A stretch of DNA of 64,000 nucleotides from an uncultured Lachnospiraceae bacterium (GTDB lineage Bacteria; Bacillota; Clostridia; Lachnospirales; Lachnospiraceae), in the NCBI GenBank assembly GCA_958428365.1, contig CAUAFT010000002.1, positions 192,723 to 256,722 of the forward strand, in the 5' to 3' direction. The translations under genes were made by a program, and so were the position numbers. How positions within the stretch are numbered: position 1 is the stretch's first letter; each line of letters starts with the position of its first letter. Below the pieces are notes generated by a model that saw nothing but the letters and a program-made list of their open reading frames with translations, searched no databases and was not told the origin of the DNA. This document shows positions 48,160 through 57,726 of this stretch, piece after piece.

Positions 48160-49692
48160 TCATTCCGTATATTTTTTCGCAATCTCTTTCAGACGACCTT
48201 CATTCCCCCGATACCATTCCTGAAAACGCATTCCACTCTCAGACACTGCCTGTCCCAGCTCTTTTAAGAAATCCGGGATCTCTGTCTCAAGAATAGTTCC
48301 AAGCTGCTCCCCGAAGCGTTCCTCGCCCTCCCTGTCGTTTCCATTAACAAATAACACAAAGGCTGACTCCGGTTTGCCATCCACTTTTTTCATACCGCCT
48401 CTGAAACCGATACTTCCGATCTGGTGGGTTCCGCAGGAGGACGGACAGCCGGAAATGTGAATCTGCGGCAGGACGCCGTCGGCAAAGTTCCACTCTCTGG
48501 CTGCTTCTACCAGGGCAGCCAATAAACGCTGGGAATCACGCACACCGATCTGACAGATGGAAGCTCCGATACAAGCTACGGAGGTCTCGAAGGTATCCCT
48601 TGCGGAGTCCTTTGTGATCTCTAAGATTTTTTGTGCCTCTTCTCCGGTACAGTTGACGATATAGGCTCCCTCGTCCGGGGAAAGGCGCAGTTCCACCTGA
48701 TCCATGGACTGGATGGCGTCGCAGAGTTCCAGGAACTTTTCCGGCGCCGGACAGCCTCCGATTGGATGGTAGGCGATGGCGTAGAGTCCTTCCTGCTTCT
48801 GCTCTATGGCTCTGGAATCCTCTATTTTTACAGTGCCTCCTGCTTTCTTAACCGTGGATTCCCGGATCTCGATGTCCAGATTTTTTCCCGACTTCATTAC
48901 TTCGTCTAATTTTTTGGAAAACTCTTCCCCATAGCGGTCTCCCAGCACCTCCTGCATATATCTGGTTCTGGCTTTTGCACGGTTCTCGTAATTACCGTAG
49001 GTGGTAAAGAGCTGGATCATGGCTTCGATATAGTAGAGGATCTTGCTTCCCTCCACAGCTTCCGCTACCCGCACTCCAAACTTCGGATTATTTCCAAGTC
49101 CTCCGGCGCTGTATACGTCAAAGGTGCCGTCCTCTCTGGCTGCAAATCCCAGATCCCGGAATGTGGCATGTGGAAGATTCTTTGGAGAATTGGAAAATCC
49201 CACCTTCAATTTTCTTGGGAGCTTGACGGTCTTGATCCTGCTGATGAGATATTCGGATGCCTGCTCCACATAAGGGGATACGTCAAAATATTCCTCCTTC
49301 TCCACACCGCTCAGCGGAGACATCATTACGTTTCTTGGGAAATCACCGCCTCCTCCTCTTGTGAGGATCCCCGCGTCCAAAGCTGCCACTGCCAGCTCGC
49401 AGACTGTCTGCTCGCTCAGGTTGTGGAGCTGGATGGTCTGACAGGTTGTAAAATGTAATTTATTGATCTCATATTTTCGGAGACTGTCGGCAACGAATTT
49501 CAGCTTTTCCTTGTCCACACGTCCGCCCGGAGTCCGAAGTCTCAGCATACTCGCCTGACCGCCTCTTTGAGCATAGCTTCCATATCCGCCGGAAAAACCT
49601 TTGTATGATTTCATATCCACTTCACCGACGTAAAACTGTCTGGTTACCGCCACAAACTCCTCATAATCCTTCTTCCACTCCATAAGCTGCAT
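48160..49692 (-). CDS. Nitrite/sulfite reductase, siroheme [4Fe-4S] protein
   Basis: 510 residues with two ferredoxin-like half-domains and the siroheme/Fe-S ligand motif CIGASIC ... ISGCPSSCGTHQIG (Cys-x5-Cys, then Cys-x3-Cys) near residues 385 and 426. Reduces sulfite to sulfide, or nitrite to ammonia, with ferredoxin-type electrons. Directly downstream of cysK (23-bp gap), which favours assimilatory sulfite reduction feeding cysteine synthesis; that assignment is context-based. Confidence 0.88.
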   Translation of the reverse strand: MQLMEWKKDYEEFVAVTRQFYVGEVDMKSYKGFSGGYGSYAQRGGQASMLRLRTPGGRVDKEKLKFVADSLRKYEINKLHFTTCQTIQLHNLSEQTVCELAVAALDAGILTRGGGGDFPRNVMMSPLSGVEKEEYFDVSPYVEQASEYLISRIKTVKLPRKLKVGFSNSPKNLPHATFRDLGFAAREDGTFDVYSAGGLGNNPKFGVRVAEAVEGSKILYYIEAMIQLFTTYGNYENRAKARTRYMQEVLGDRYGEEFSKKLDEVMKSGKNLDIEIRESTVKKAGGTVKIEDSRAIEQKQEGLYAIAYHPIGGCPAPEKFLELCDAIQSMDQVELRLSPDEGAYIVNCTGEEAQKILEITKDSARDTFETSVACIGASICQIGVRDSQRLLAALVEAAREWNFADGVLPQIHISGCPSSCGTHQIGSIGFRGGMKKVDGKPESAFVLFVNGNDREGEERFGEQLGTILETEIPDFLKELGQAVSESGMRFQEWYRGNEGRLKEIAKKYTE

Positions 49693-49715
49693 TGCTTCTT
49701 CCTCCTTTTTTCTGC

Positions 49716-50648
49716 TTATTCATTTTCAAACAATGGCGTTGAAAAATACCGCTCCGCTGTGTCCGGGAGGATGGTGACCACCGTCTTTCCCTCTCCCAGC
49801 TTCTCCGCCAGTTTTAAGGCGGCCGCCACATTGGTTCCACTGGAGATTCCACACATGATCCCCTCCAGTCTCGCCAGATTCTTTGCCGTCTCTATGGCTT
49901 CCTCATCGGTTACGATATAGATGTCGTCATAAATTTTCTGATTCAAGATCTCCGGAATCACTCCATCTCCAATTCCCATCTGCAGATGAGTTCCAATGGT
50001 GCCCCCTGCGAGAATCGCGGCATGTTCCGGCTCCACCGCCCAGATCTCAATCTCCGGATTCTGGGCTTTTAAGACCTCGCCGATTCCGGTAATGGTGCCT
50101 CCGGTGCCGATCCCTGAACAGAACCCATGGATGGGACCTGCTACCTGCTCTAAGATTTCCAATCCGGTATGATGTCTGTGCGCCATGGGATTCGCCTGAT
50201 TTTCAAACTGCTGCGGAACGAAGACATTCGGATCTTCTGCCTTCATCCGCAGGGCAGTCTGGAGACACTCATCGATACATTCCCCGATATTTCCGGCGTC
50301 ATGGATGAGCCGTACCTCCGCCCCATAGTGACGCACCAGTTTTCTGCGCTCCTCGCTGACAGAATCCGGCATGATAATAATGGTCTTATATCCGCGGACA
50401 GCCCCGATCAGCGCCAGTCCAATTCCCTGATTTCCACTGGTGGGTTCTACAATAATGGTATCCTTATGGATCAAACCCTTTTGTTCCGCGTCCAGGATCA
50501 TATTGTAGGCGGTTCTGGTCTTGATGGAACCACCCACGTTCATCCCCTCAAATTTTACCAATACCTGCGCATTTCCAGGTTTATTCATACGTTTCAGGCG
50601 TACCATCGGCGTGTGTCCGATGGCGCCCAATACATCGTCATATATCAT
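49716..50648 (-). CDS. cysK: Cysteine synthase (O-acetylserine sulfhydrylase)
   Basis: PLP enzyme that makes cysteine from O-acetylserine and sulfide. 310 residues. The PLP lysine is in VGGSIKTRTA (Lys43; SIKTR instead of the usual SVKDR). The substrate loop is EPTSGNQGIGLAL and the phosphate loop is GIGTGGTITGIGE. Operon partner of the siroheme reductase. Confidence 0.93.
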   Translation of the reverse strand: MIYDDVLGAIGHTPMVRLKRMNKPGNAQVLVKFEGMNVGGSIKTRTAYNMILDAEQKGLIHKDTIIVEPTSGNQGIGLALIGAVRGYKTIIIMPDSVSEERRKLVRHYGAEVRLIHDAGNIGECIDECLQTALRMKAEDPNVFVPQQFENQANPMAHRHHTGLEILEQVAGPIHGFCSGIGTGGTITGIGEVLKAQNPEIEIWAVEPEHAAILAGGTIGTHLQMGIGDGVIPEILNQKIYDDIYIVTDEEAIETAKNLARLEGIMCGISSGTNVAAALKLAEKLGEGKTVVTILPDTAERYFSTPLFENE

Positions 50649-50702
50649 GATGTTACCCCTTTTCTATGTAATCTATGACTATTATAATAACAAATGATTC
50701 TC

Positions 50703-51836
50703 TTATACATTGCGCATTTCTTTGCCGGAGCGAGTATGTTGTTCGCACTTATCCTGATACATCTGCTCATCCGCTTTTTTCGCAACTTCCTTTATATCCC
50801 TTCCAGCGCCAAGAGCATATCCGCTTGCCGCAGAAATTTTAATCTTCGAAAAACTGTTTCTCTTTTCAATGGAATCCTTCCATTGCTCCATAAGGGATGT
50901 GATCTCGTCCTCTTTTGGCTCTTCAATTACCATCACAAATTCATCTCCGCCGACACGGTAGGCTTTTCGCCCTTCCCCTGCCAGCTCTTTGATGGCTGCG
51001 GCGATATTTGTGATCACATAATCCCCCTCCGCATGTCCCAGGGTGTCGTTTATGATCTTCAGATTATTGACATCCCAAAAAATGACGGCAACTTGATTCA
51101 TTTTGGGATATTCCTCTTCCATCATCTGCAGATATTTATTTTTATTATACAGACCTGTCATTCCGTCCATCTCGCTCAACCGTTTCATGGACATAGCATA
51201 CTGCGTGTAGTCCGTTATGTTGGAGGTGATGCTTTTTATCACGGGATACAGCAAAAACATCAGAATACACCGCGGCAGCACATAAAACAGAGGAAGGTTC
51301 AGCCATGGATGATCGTTTACAGGAACGAGATGTACGACTCCCGACGCATCCATATAATCCCTGGTCTGCTGTGTTGTGAGGGTCAGCATATTTGCATCAC
51401 ACAAGCCCCAATAATATCCGCCCATTACAATGGCAAAAATACTTATGGTTGTGAGAGCATAGGTATAGATAATTACTTTTTTATCGTTATACTGTACTGC
51501 AAGCAGTATTGGAAGCACACTCAATAAAACCGTATGATAGGTAAGCATGATTCCCGCCATGGTAACGGCCAGCACGATGTTAAAGAGTATGATATATTTT
51601 ACCCATGGTTTGTGCATATCCACACATTTACAAAAAATGGCTGTTACAAAATAAATAACTGATACGGACAAAAATGCCCACAACATCAGCTTTTGGGATA
51701 CGATGTATATATTCAGCAGGTTTGCCACCTCTATACCGCATATTACGAAGAAGGTTACCTTCATACATTTTAACGTGTATTTATTTATTTTATAATCAAT
51801 CTCCCGACGTTCATATCCATAATATTCCTGGCTCAA
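50703..51836 (-). CDS. Membrane-anchored diguanylate cyclase (GGDEF)
   Basis: 377 residues starting at TTG 51836, which follows AAGGAG by 8 bases. An upstream GTG at 51899 would lie inside the -35 box of the promoter at 51873-51901 and is rejected. Five or six membrane segments (residues ~25-205) precede a complete GGDEF domain (DGMTGLYNKNKY, FWDVNNLKIINDTLGHAEGD, YRVGGDEFVMV). The RxxD inhibitory site is absent. Makes cyclic di-GMP; the input signal is unknown. Confidence 0.88.
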   Translation of the reverse strand: MSQEYYGYERREIDYKINKYTLKCMKVTFFVICGIEVANLLNIYIVSQKLMLWAFLSVSVIYFVTAIFCKCVDMHKPWVKYIILFNIVLAVTMAGIMLTYHTVLLSVLPILLAVQYNDKKVIIYTYALTTISIFAIVMGGYYWGLCDANMLTLTTQQTRDYMDASGVVHLVPVNDHPWLNLPLFYVLPRCILMFLLYPVIKSITSNITDYTQYAMSMKRLSEMDGMTGLYNKNKYLQMMEEEYPKMNQVAVIFWDVNNLKIINDTLGHAEGDYVITNIAAAIKELAGEGRKAYRVGGDEFVMVIEEPKEDEITSLMEQWKDSIEKRNSFSKIKISAASGYALGAGRDIKEVAKKADEQMYQDKCEQHTRSGKEMRNV

Positions 51837-51872
51837 TTCGATCACTCCTTCAGAGTTGCTCCTTATTTTACT

Positions 51873-51901
51873 ATTATAGATGTTTTCGTGGAAATTCACA
51901 A
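51873..51901 (-). promoter_or_regulatory. Promoter of the diguanylate cyclase gene
   Basis: Minus-strand TTGTGA (51901-51896), 17-bp spacer, perfect TATAAT (51878-51873). Confidence 0.7.
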
Positions 51902-51917
51902 GTGTGCAACACTATAA

Positions 51918-51954
51918 ATGCTCTATCCCAACTCTTCAAATTGAGATAGAGCAT
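51918..51954. terminator. Hairpin downstream of the toxin gene
   Basis: 10-bp stem ATGCTCTATC / GATAGAGCAT, with a weak T-run (TTTATAG) on the minus strand. Probable terminator of the toxin-antitoxin operon. Confidence 0.5.
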
Positions 51955-51990
51955 CTATACTTTTGAACCATTGCATAACTGTTGATCCAG

Positions 51991-52305
51991 CTAATGCATT
52001 TTATTCTCGTAATCCTGCAACTCGTGAAAAATATTATCAACAAACACCACATTATCAACAATACGATACAAAATAAAATATCTGTGATTTAGAAAGTTGA
52101 TACGATGATATTCTAACCGGTGAAGTCTTGGATTGTCACACAGCTTCAAACTCCCTGCTACATGCTTTAAGCATTCTATTGTAGCATCATAATCATTTAA
52201 GACATTCTGTGCCGCCTGCACACTCTCTTTTTCAAACATTAAATATTTGATAAAGCGTTCTAAATCTTCTTCAGCATCTTTTGTGACAACAATCCTATAA
52301 TCCAT
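51991..52305 (-). CDS. RelE/ParE-family toxin
   Basis: 104 residues with the RelE/ParE fold signatures: an N-terminal MDYRIVVTKDAEEDLERFIKY, then RLEYHRINFLNHRYFILYRIVDNVVFVDNIFHE at the C-terminal sheet. RelE members cleave mRNA on the ribosome and ParE members target gyrase; which applies here cannot be told. Overlaps the antitoxin gene by 11 bases. Confidence 0.87.
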   Translation of the reverse strand: MDYRIVVTKDAEEDLERFIKYLMFEKESVQAAQNVLNDYDATIECLKHVAGSLKLCDNPRLHRLEYHRINFLNHRYFILYRIVDNVVFVDNIFHELQDYENKMH

Positions 52306-52588
52306 ACTTTATCCTCATATTATGTGATACTTCATCAGCCTCCCTAAACATTCCCTGTTCTGCATGTTCACGGGATTTTTCTAACTTTTCTAACAGTTCA
52401 AGCTCTGTTAATGCTTCGTGCGGATTTACACTTGCCTTTTTAATCTCAAATGGAAAACCATTTACTGCCAATGCCTGTTTTAAAAACATACGGATTGCAG
52501 TTGTGGTATCTGTGCCTAAATCTTTAAATAATGCATCTGACTTTGCTTTTAAATCATCATCTACTCTTACCTGAATTGTACTTGCCAT
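52295..52588 (-). CDS. RelB/DinJ-family antitoxin
   Basis: 97 residues from ATG 52588 (GGAGGTGG upstream). The ribbon-helix-helix N-terminus is STIQVRVDDDLKAKSDALFKDLGTDTTTAIRMFLKQA. The C-terminal half is acidic and would wrap the toxin. The likely operator is the 13-bp dyad at 52633-52674. Confidence 0.9.
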   Translation of the reverse strand: MASTIQVRVDDDLKAKSDALFKDLGTDTTTAIRMFLKQALAVNGFPFEIKKASVNPHEALTELELLEKLEKSREHAEQGMFREADEVSHNMRIKYGL

Positions 52589-52619
52589 CTTACCCACCTC
52601 CTACTCTTTTATATTATAT

Positions 52620-52648
52620 AATATATTACGAAAATAATGCTAAGTCAA
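52620..52648 (-). promoter_or_regulatory. Promoter of the toxin-antitoxin operon
   Basis: Minus-strand TTGACT (52648-52643), 17-bp spacer, TATATT (52625-52620). Confidence 0.6.
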
Positions 52649-52674
52649 TGCATTTGTAATAACTTAGCATTATT
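52633..52674. promoter_or_regulatory. Operator dyad of the toxin-antitoxin operon
   Basis: Perfect 13-bp inverted repeat AATAATGCTAAGT / ACTTAGCATTATT with 16 bases between; one arm overlaps the -35 box. Suited to autorepression by the ribbon-helix-helix antitoxin. Confidence 0.65.
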
Positions 52675-52714
52675 GATTCTTTAGCTCAGAAATACTATTG
52701 TTACTCTATCTCCT

Positions 52715-53788
52715 CTAATTATCCTGCATATTCGCCAGCTTCGCCGCCTGGTCAGCTGCAATACACGCGTCGATAATCTCCTGAATATCCCCATTCATGA
52801 TCTTATCCAGCTTATACAGCGTCAGATTGATCCTGTGATCCGTCACACGTCCCTGAGGGAAGTTATAGGTCCTAATCTTCTCCGAGCGGTCCCCCGTTCC
52901 GATCTGGCTTCTTCTGGCTTCCGCCTCTGCGTCATGAGCTTTCTGACACTCCATGTCGTAGAGCTTCGCACGAAGTAACGCATATGCCTTCGCCTTATTC
53001 TGAATCTGGGATTTCTCGGTCTGGCTGTAGATCACGATTCCCGTCGGATAGTGGGTCAGACGCACTGCTGAGTCTGTGGTGTTGACGCACTGACCGCCGT
53101 TTCCGGAGGCACGCATCACGTCGATACGCACATCTTTTTCGTCAATCTCCACATCTACTTCCTCCGCTTCCGGCATCACCGCCACGGTAATGGTGGACGT
53201 ATGGATCCTTCCGCCGGATTCCGTCTCCGGTACACGCTGTACACGGTGTACCCCCGATTCATATTTCATTTTGGAGTATGCGCCCTGCCCCGTGATCATG
53301 AAGTTCACGGACTTCATTCCGCCGATTCCGATCTCCTCCATCTCCAGAGTCTCTACTTTCCATCTCTGGCTCTCTGCATAATGGACATACATACGATAAA
53401 TCTCTGCCGCAAAAAGCGCCGCCTCATCCCCGCCGGCTCCGGCACGGATCTCCACGATAACATTCTTGTCGTCATTCGGGTCTTTCGGAAGCAGCAGCAC
53501 CTTTAATTCCTGCTCCAATTCCTCGATGCGCGCTTTGGACTCATTCAATTCTTCCTTGGCAAGCTCCCGCATCTCCTCGTCGCTCTCCTCGTCCAGCATG
53601 GCAAGGGAATCTTCCACATTCTGCTTACACTGCTTATATTCCTTATAAGCCTCCACGATCGGAGTCAGATCACTCTGCTCCTTCATCAGACGTTTAAAAC
53701 GCTCCGGATCGTTCGCCACATCCGGCTCGCTCAACTGATTCATCATCTCTTCATATCTTATCAAAGTATCATCTAATTTATCAAACAT
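52715..53788 (-). CDS. prfA: Peptide chain release factor 1
   Basis: Terminates translation at UAA/UAG. 357 residues. The GGQ loop RASGNGGQCVNTTDSAVRLTH is near residue 231. The anticodon-like tripeptide reads PET (RVPETESGGRIHTS) where E. coli RF1 has PAT. Followed on the minus strand side by prmC upstream, which methylates this GGQ glutamine. Confidence 0.96.
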   Translation of the reverse strand: MFDKLDDTLIRYEEMMNQLSEPDVANDPERFKRLMKEQSDLTPIVEAYKEYKQCKQNVEDSLAMLDEESDEEMRELAKEELNESKARIEELEQELKVLLLPKDPNDDKNVIVEIRAGAGGDEAALFAAEIYRMYVHYAESQRWKVETLEMEEIGIGGMKSVNFMITGQGAYSKMKYESGVHRVQRVPETESGGRIHTSTITVAVMPEAEEVDVEIDEKDVRIDVMRASGNGGQCVNTTDSAVRLTHYPTGIVIYSQTEKSQIQNKAKAYALLRAKLYDMECQKAHDAEAEARRSQIGTGDRSEKIRTYNFPQGRVTDHRINLTLYKLDKIMNGDIQEIIDACIAADQAAKLANMQDN

Positions 53789-53891
53789 CTCTCTTACCTC
53801 ATCCTATTCTGACTGATTTTATCACGCTGCTTCCACAGAATTTGTCCACAAATTTCTGATCTATATCTTCCTGCTATTTCTTATAGATCCG

Positions 53892-54719
53892 CTACAAATG
53901 TCCCCGGACGACCCGATCCAGTCCCGCCAGATCCTTCGTAACCGTGATATCTGAAAAGCCAAAATGCTTCATCATCTCCACAACAGCCGGCCCCTGGTCA
54001 TAACCGATCTCCATACATAAGATCCCGTGTTCCGTCAGATATTCCACACTTCCCGCCACGATCTTGCGGTAGAAAAACAGGCCGTCTTCCAAGCCGTCCA
54101 ACGCCTCGTGAGGCTCAAAATCCCGCACCTCCGGCATCAGCTTTGGAATCTCCGCTGTGGGAATATAGGGCGGATTCGACACGATCACGTCAAATTTTCC
54201 ACTGAACGCTTCAAAGAGATTACTCTTTTCAAAGACCACCGCCGTCTGATTCAGCTTCGCATTTTCCCTGGCAACATTGATCGCCTGTCTGGAAATATCC
54301 CCGGCATAGGCTTCCAGCCCCGGAAGATTACGCACCATACTGATGATAATACAGCCGGATCCGGTACACAGGTCCAGCACCCGGTCTTCCGGCTTACACA
54401 GCTTTAAGATCTCCTCCACCAGAATCTCTGTATCCTGCCTTGGAATCAATACGCTTGGATTCACCTTAAAGGTCATCCCCATAAATTCCTGCTCTCCGGT
54501 GATGTATTGCAGCGGCACCCTCTCCGCCCGCTTTCGGATCGCCAGCTCATACTCCTGCTGTTCCTCGTCCTTTAAGGACTCCCCGTCATGCAGATAATAA
54601 TATTGTCTTGTAATGTGACAGACATGCTCCAGCAGATACCAGGCGTCCAGCCTCGCCGTATCGATCTGCGCCTTTTCTAAAGCCGCCGTCCCCTCTTCCA
54701 ACGCCTCACGATATCTCAT
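53892..54719 (-). CDS. prmC: Release factor glutamine methyltransferase
   Basis: N5-glutamine methyltransferase of release factors. 275 residues: an N-terminal helical domain, the SAM motif VLDLCTGSGCIIISM (about residue 115) and the catalytic NPPYIP (about residue 181). Upstream neighbour of prfA, the standard arrangement. Confidence 0.95.
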   Translation of the reverse strand: MRYREALEEGTAALEKAQIDTARLDAWYLLEHVCHITRQYYYLHDGESLKDEEQQEYELAIRKRAERVPLQYITGEQEFMGMTFKVNPSVLIPRQDTEILVEEILKLCKPEDRVLDLCTGSGCIIISMVRNLPGLEAYAGDISRQAINVARENAKLNQTAVVFEKSNLFEAFSGKFDVIVSNPPYIPTAEIPKLMPEVRDFEPHEALDGLEDGLFFYRKIVAGSVEYLTEHGILCMEIGYDQGPAVVEMMKHFGFSDITVTKDLAGLDRVVRGHL

Positions 54720-54747
54720 AAGACTCTCTCCTTCTATTCTTCAAAAA

Positions 54748-55695
54748 TCAGCTTTCCTTATAAGCGTCATTTTTTTCATTCTCTCTTCTTAATTCTTCCA
54801 CATAGGATCTCCAGTCAAACACCGCCTCCACGGAAGCGATGGCGACCTCTATCATCTCCTCGTCCGGCTCCCTGGTGGTATACTTTTGCAGACCAAGTCC
54901 CGGTTTGCTGAGCAGATTCACCAATCCGTTTTCACTGCTTCCCGCCAGACGCAAAAACTCATAGGCGACCCCCGCGATGACGGGGATCAGCAGGATACGC
55001 AGTCCAAACCGCCACACCATGGAATCCGTGCGGATGCAGGCAAAGAACAAAATACTGATAAACACTACCAAAAACAGGAAGCTGGTTCCACAGCGCTTGT
55101 GGAATCTGGAACTCTTCTTCACATTTTCCACGTTCAGATCCATCCCATGCTCAATACAATTGATACACTTATGCTCCGCTCCATGATACATATAGACTCT
55201 GCGGATATCCTCCATACAGGCGATCAACACAATATACAGGAAAAAAATAACGACACGGATACAGCCCTCCACCAGCGCCAGCAGCGTAGGCGAGGCAATC
55301 CACCTCTGGAAAAACAAGGAAAGTCCATAGGGCAGGAGCATAAAGATCGCAACCGCCAGCACAATGGATAAAAACACCGTAAATGTCATAGCGGCATTTT
55401 CTTTCTTTTCCTTTTTCCTCTTCTCATCCTCACTGAGTTCTTTTTCTTCCTCCTCAAAAAAAGACGCCGAATACATCAGAGTCCGCATTCCCAATACCAG
55501 AGAGTCGATAAAATTCACTACGCCCCTCAAAATAGGTACTTTTTTGATCCCTGAATTTCCAATCACACCCTGATATTCCTGAACATCTACCTCAATCTCA
55601 TGATCCGGCTTTCGAACCGCCACGGCATACCGGTCCTGATTTTTCATCATGACCCCTTCCATGACCGCCTGCCCGCCAATTCCAGAATAACTCAT
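54748..55695 (-). CDS. DUF1385 family membrane protein
   Basis: 315 residues from ATG 55695 (GAGG upstream). The family signature GIGGQAVMEGVMMK is at the N-terminus and the MYHGAEHKCINCIEHG motif near the middle. About four to five hydrophobic helices. Function unknown. Conserved between rpmE and prmC-prfA in Firmicutes, which suggests a link to translation or envelope growth but proves none. Confidence 0.88.
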   Translation of the reverse strand: MSYSGIGGQAVMEGVMMKNQDRYAVAVRKPDHEIEVDVQEYQGVIGNSGIKKVPILRGVVNFIDSLVLGMRTLMYSASFFEEEEKELSEDEKRKKEKKENAAMTFTVFLSIVLAVAIFMLLPYGLSLFFQRWIASPTLLALVEGCIRVVIFFLYIVLIACMEDIRRVYMYHGAEHKCINCIEHGMDLNVENVKKSSRFHKRCGTSFLFLVVFISILFFACIRTDSMVWRFGLRILLIPVIAGVAYEFLRLAGSSENGLVNLLSKPGLGLQKYTTREPDEEMIEVAIASVEAVFDWRSYVEELRRENEKNDAYKES

Positions 55696-55718
55696 TGCTT
55701 TTTCCTCATCATCCACCG

Positions 55719-55751
55719 AAAAAAAGGTTGAGATCAAAAACCTCAACCTTT
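55719..55751 (-). terminator. Terminator after rpmE
   Basis: Stem AAAGGTTGAG / CTCAACCTTT with seven T residues following on the minus strand, 16 bases past the rpmE stop. Confidence 0.85.
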
Positions 55752-55767
55752 ACTAACAACTCTATGA

Positions 55768-55974
55768 CTACTTATTATCCATGCCGTATTTCTTATTGAA
55801 CTTGTCAATACGTCCACGAGCCTGGGCAGCTTTCTGCTGGCCTGTGTAGAATGGATGGCATTTGGAACAGATTTCAACGTGAATATCCTGTTTTGTGGAA
55901 CCTGTAACAAATGTGTTTCCGCAGTTACATGTAACAGTTGCCTGGTAATAATCTGGATGGATTCCCTCTCTCAT
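55768..55974 (-). CDS. rpmE: 50S ribosomal protein L31
   Basis: 68 residues, zinc-containing L31 type: Cys residues in TCNCGNTF and CSKCHPFYTG. ATG 55974 follows GAGGTG by 7 bases; a GTG three codons earlier lies in that site. Confidence 0.96.
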   Translation of the reverse strand: MREGIHPDYYQATVTCNCGNTFVTGSTKQDIHVEICSKCHPFYTGQQKAAQARGRIDKFNKKYGMDNK

Positions 55975-56067
55975 GTCTTTCACCTCTCTGATATCTTCCT
56001 AATATATTTCATCTTTTATATTCTGTTTTATAGTTTATAACTATACATCCCGATAAACAGCTTATTT

Positions 56068-56096
56068 ATTATAACATAGACCTTCTGGATATGCAA
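56068..56096 (-). promoter_or_regulatory. rpmE promoter and leader
   Basis: Minus-strand TTGCAT (56096-56091), 17-bp spacer, perfect TATAAT (56073-56068). The ~90-nt leader contains the palindrome TATAGTTTATAACTATA near 56025-56045, a possible site for L31 autoregulation, by analogy only. Confidence 0.65.
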
Positions 56097-56176
56097 GACC
56101 TTTCCAAAATTTCTATCTAAATTATATTTTCTCAATTGTTATGCGACAAGATTTTTTCATTTTCTATCCTGATTTT

Positions 56177-57583
56177 TTAAATGATCCGCTGTTTCTTTAC
56201 CAGATGGATAAATTCCTGATTGTCTCTGGTTCGCGCAAACATGTTCAAAATGTTTTCCACTGCCTCGTCGGTGCGCATTCCATTGATCGCTTTTCGCATG
56301 ATACCCACGGCTTCCAGTTCCTCCTGATTCAATAACAGATCCTCTCTTCTCGTACCGGACTTCACGATATCCAGAGCAGGGAATACCCTTTTTTCAGACA
56401 GCTTCCGATCCAGAACCAGCTCCATATTACCGGTTCCTTTAAATTCTTCATAGATCACGTCGTCCATCTTGCTTCCCGTATCCACCAGCGCAGTGGCAAG
56501 GATCGTAAGACTTCCGCCCTCTCTCATATTTCTCGCGGCTCCGAAAAAACGTTTCGGCATATGAAGCGCCGCTGGATCCAGACCACCGGACAGGGTTCTT
56601 CCACTTGGCGGCACCACCAGATTGTATGCCCTCGCCAGTCTTGTGATGGAATCCAGTAAGATCACCACGTCCTTTTGATGCTCCACTAATCTCTTGGCGC
56701 GCTCAATGACCATCTCCGACACCCTCTTATGGTGTTCCGGCAGCTCGTCAAAGGTGGAATAAATGACCTCCACATTTTCTCCCTGGATCGCCTCCTTGAT
56801 ATCGGTAACCTCCTCTGGACGCTCATCGATCAGAAGGATGATGACATGCATCGCCGGATTGCTCTTTACGATGGACTTTGCAACAGCTTTTAATAACGTG
56901 GTCTTACCTGCTTTTGGCGGGGAGACGATCATTCCTCTCTGTCCCTTTCCGATTGGGGACACCAGATCTACGATACGCATTGCCATATTGGTGCCTCTTC
57001 CCTGCTCTAAGCGCAGTCTCTCATCCGGAAAGATCGGCGTTAAGTCCTCAAAATTCTTTCTCTTCTGAGCCTCCGCCGGGTTGTACCCATTGATGGAACG
57101 GACATACAAAAGGGCGGAAAACTTTTCTCCCTGGGTCTTGACCCTGGTATTGCCCTTCACGATATCCCCTGTTTTTAAGTTAAATCTCCGAATCTGCGTC
57201 GGAGATACATAGACGTCCTTTTCCCCCGGAAGGTAGTTCTCGCAGCGGATAAATCCATAACCGTCCGGCATAACTTCCAGGATCCCCTCTGTCGTGATGC
57301 CGCTGTCCAAAGACATATCCACCTCGCTTTGAGGCGCTCTCTCCCGTGGCTCCCCTCTGCGCATTTCCGTCGTTGCCGCCGTTTGTGTTCTTGTGGTTCT
57401 ATGTGGTTTTTCGTATTCTTTTTCTTCCGTACCCTTTGATTCCTTCTGTGAATCCCTCTCATCTTCTGCCAACATCGCTTCCACTAATTCCGCTTTTTTC
57501 ATCCCGGACACTTTCGCAATGCCTCTGGCCTTTGCTAAATCGCGTAATGCTGCCACAGACAGACTTTCATATTTTTCTCTCAT
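56177..57583 (-). CDS. rho: Transcription termination factor Rho
   Basis: Hexameric RNA helicase. 468 residues from ATG 57583 (AAGGAG, 6 bases). The N-terminal Rho-N/SAP helices (LSVAALRDLAKARGI) are followed by a ~45-residue charged insert (DERDSQKESKG...). The RNA-binding OB domain (EGILEVMPDGYGFIRCENYL) comes next, then the ATPase with Walker A PPKAGKTTLLK and Walker B VILLDSITRLARAYN. Upstream in-frame codons are not supported by a ribosome binding site. Confidence 0.95.
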   Translation of the reverse strand: MREKYESLSVAALRDLAKARGIAKVSGMKKAELVEAMLAEDERDSQKESKGTEEKEYEKPHRTTRTQTAATTEMRRGEPRERAPQSEVDMSLDSGITTEGILEVMPDGYGFIRCENYLPGEKDVYVSPTQIRRFNLKTGDIVKGNTRVKTQGEKFSALLYVRSINGYNPAEAQKRKNFEDLTPIFPDERLRLEQGRGTNMAMRIVDLVSPIGKGQRGMIVSPPKAGKTTLLKAVAKSIVKSNPAMHVIILLIDERPEEVTDIKEAIQGENVEVIYSTFDELPEHHKRVSEMVIERAKRLVEHQKDVVILLDSITRLARAYNLVVPPSGRTLSGGLDPAALHMPKRFFGAARNMREGGSLTILATALVDTGSKMDDVIYEEFKGTGNMELVLDRKLSEKRVFPALDIVKSGTRREDLLLNQEELEAVGIMRKAINGMRTDEAVENILNMFARTRDNQEFIHLVKKQRII

Positions 57584-57688
57584 TTTTTTCTCCTTAATCT
57601 CATTGGAATCTTTACCGATATGGCACAACGACTTTTTCGATATCGCCATTATACAACACTTTCCACCAAAGTGGAAGTCCCATTTTCC

Positions 57689-57717
57689 TTGATTTGTCAA
57701 TTTGATAATGGTATCAT
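57689..57717 (+). promoter_or_regulatory. Promoter of the radical SAM gene
   Basis: TTGATT (57689-57694), 17-bp spacer, TATCAT (57712-57717). The start codon lies only 10 bases after the -10 box, so the transcript would have almost no leader. Confidence 0.5.
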
Positions 57718-57726
57718 AAAAACGTG

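Noticed and set aside
51837..51899. GTG 51899 as start of the diguanylate cyclase
   Set aside because: It lies in the -35 element of a strong promoter and lacks a ribosome binding site; TTG 51836 has AAGGAG at the right distance.
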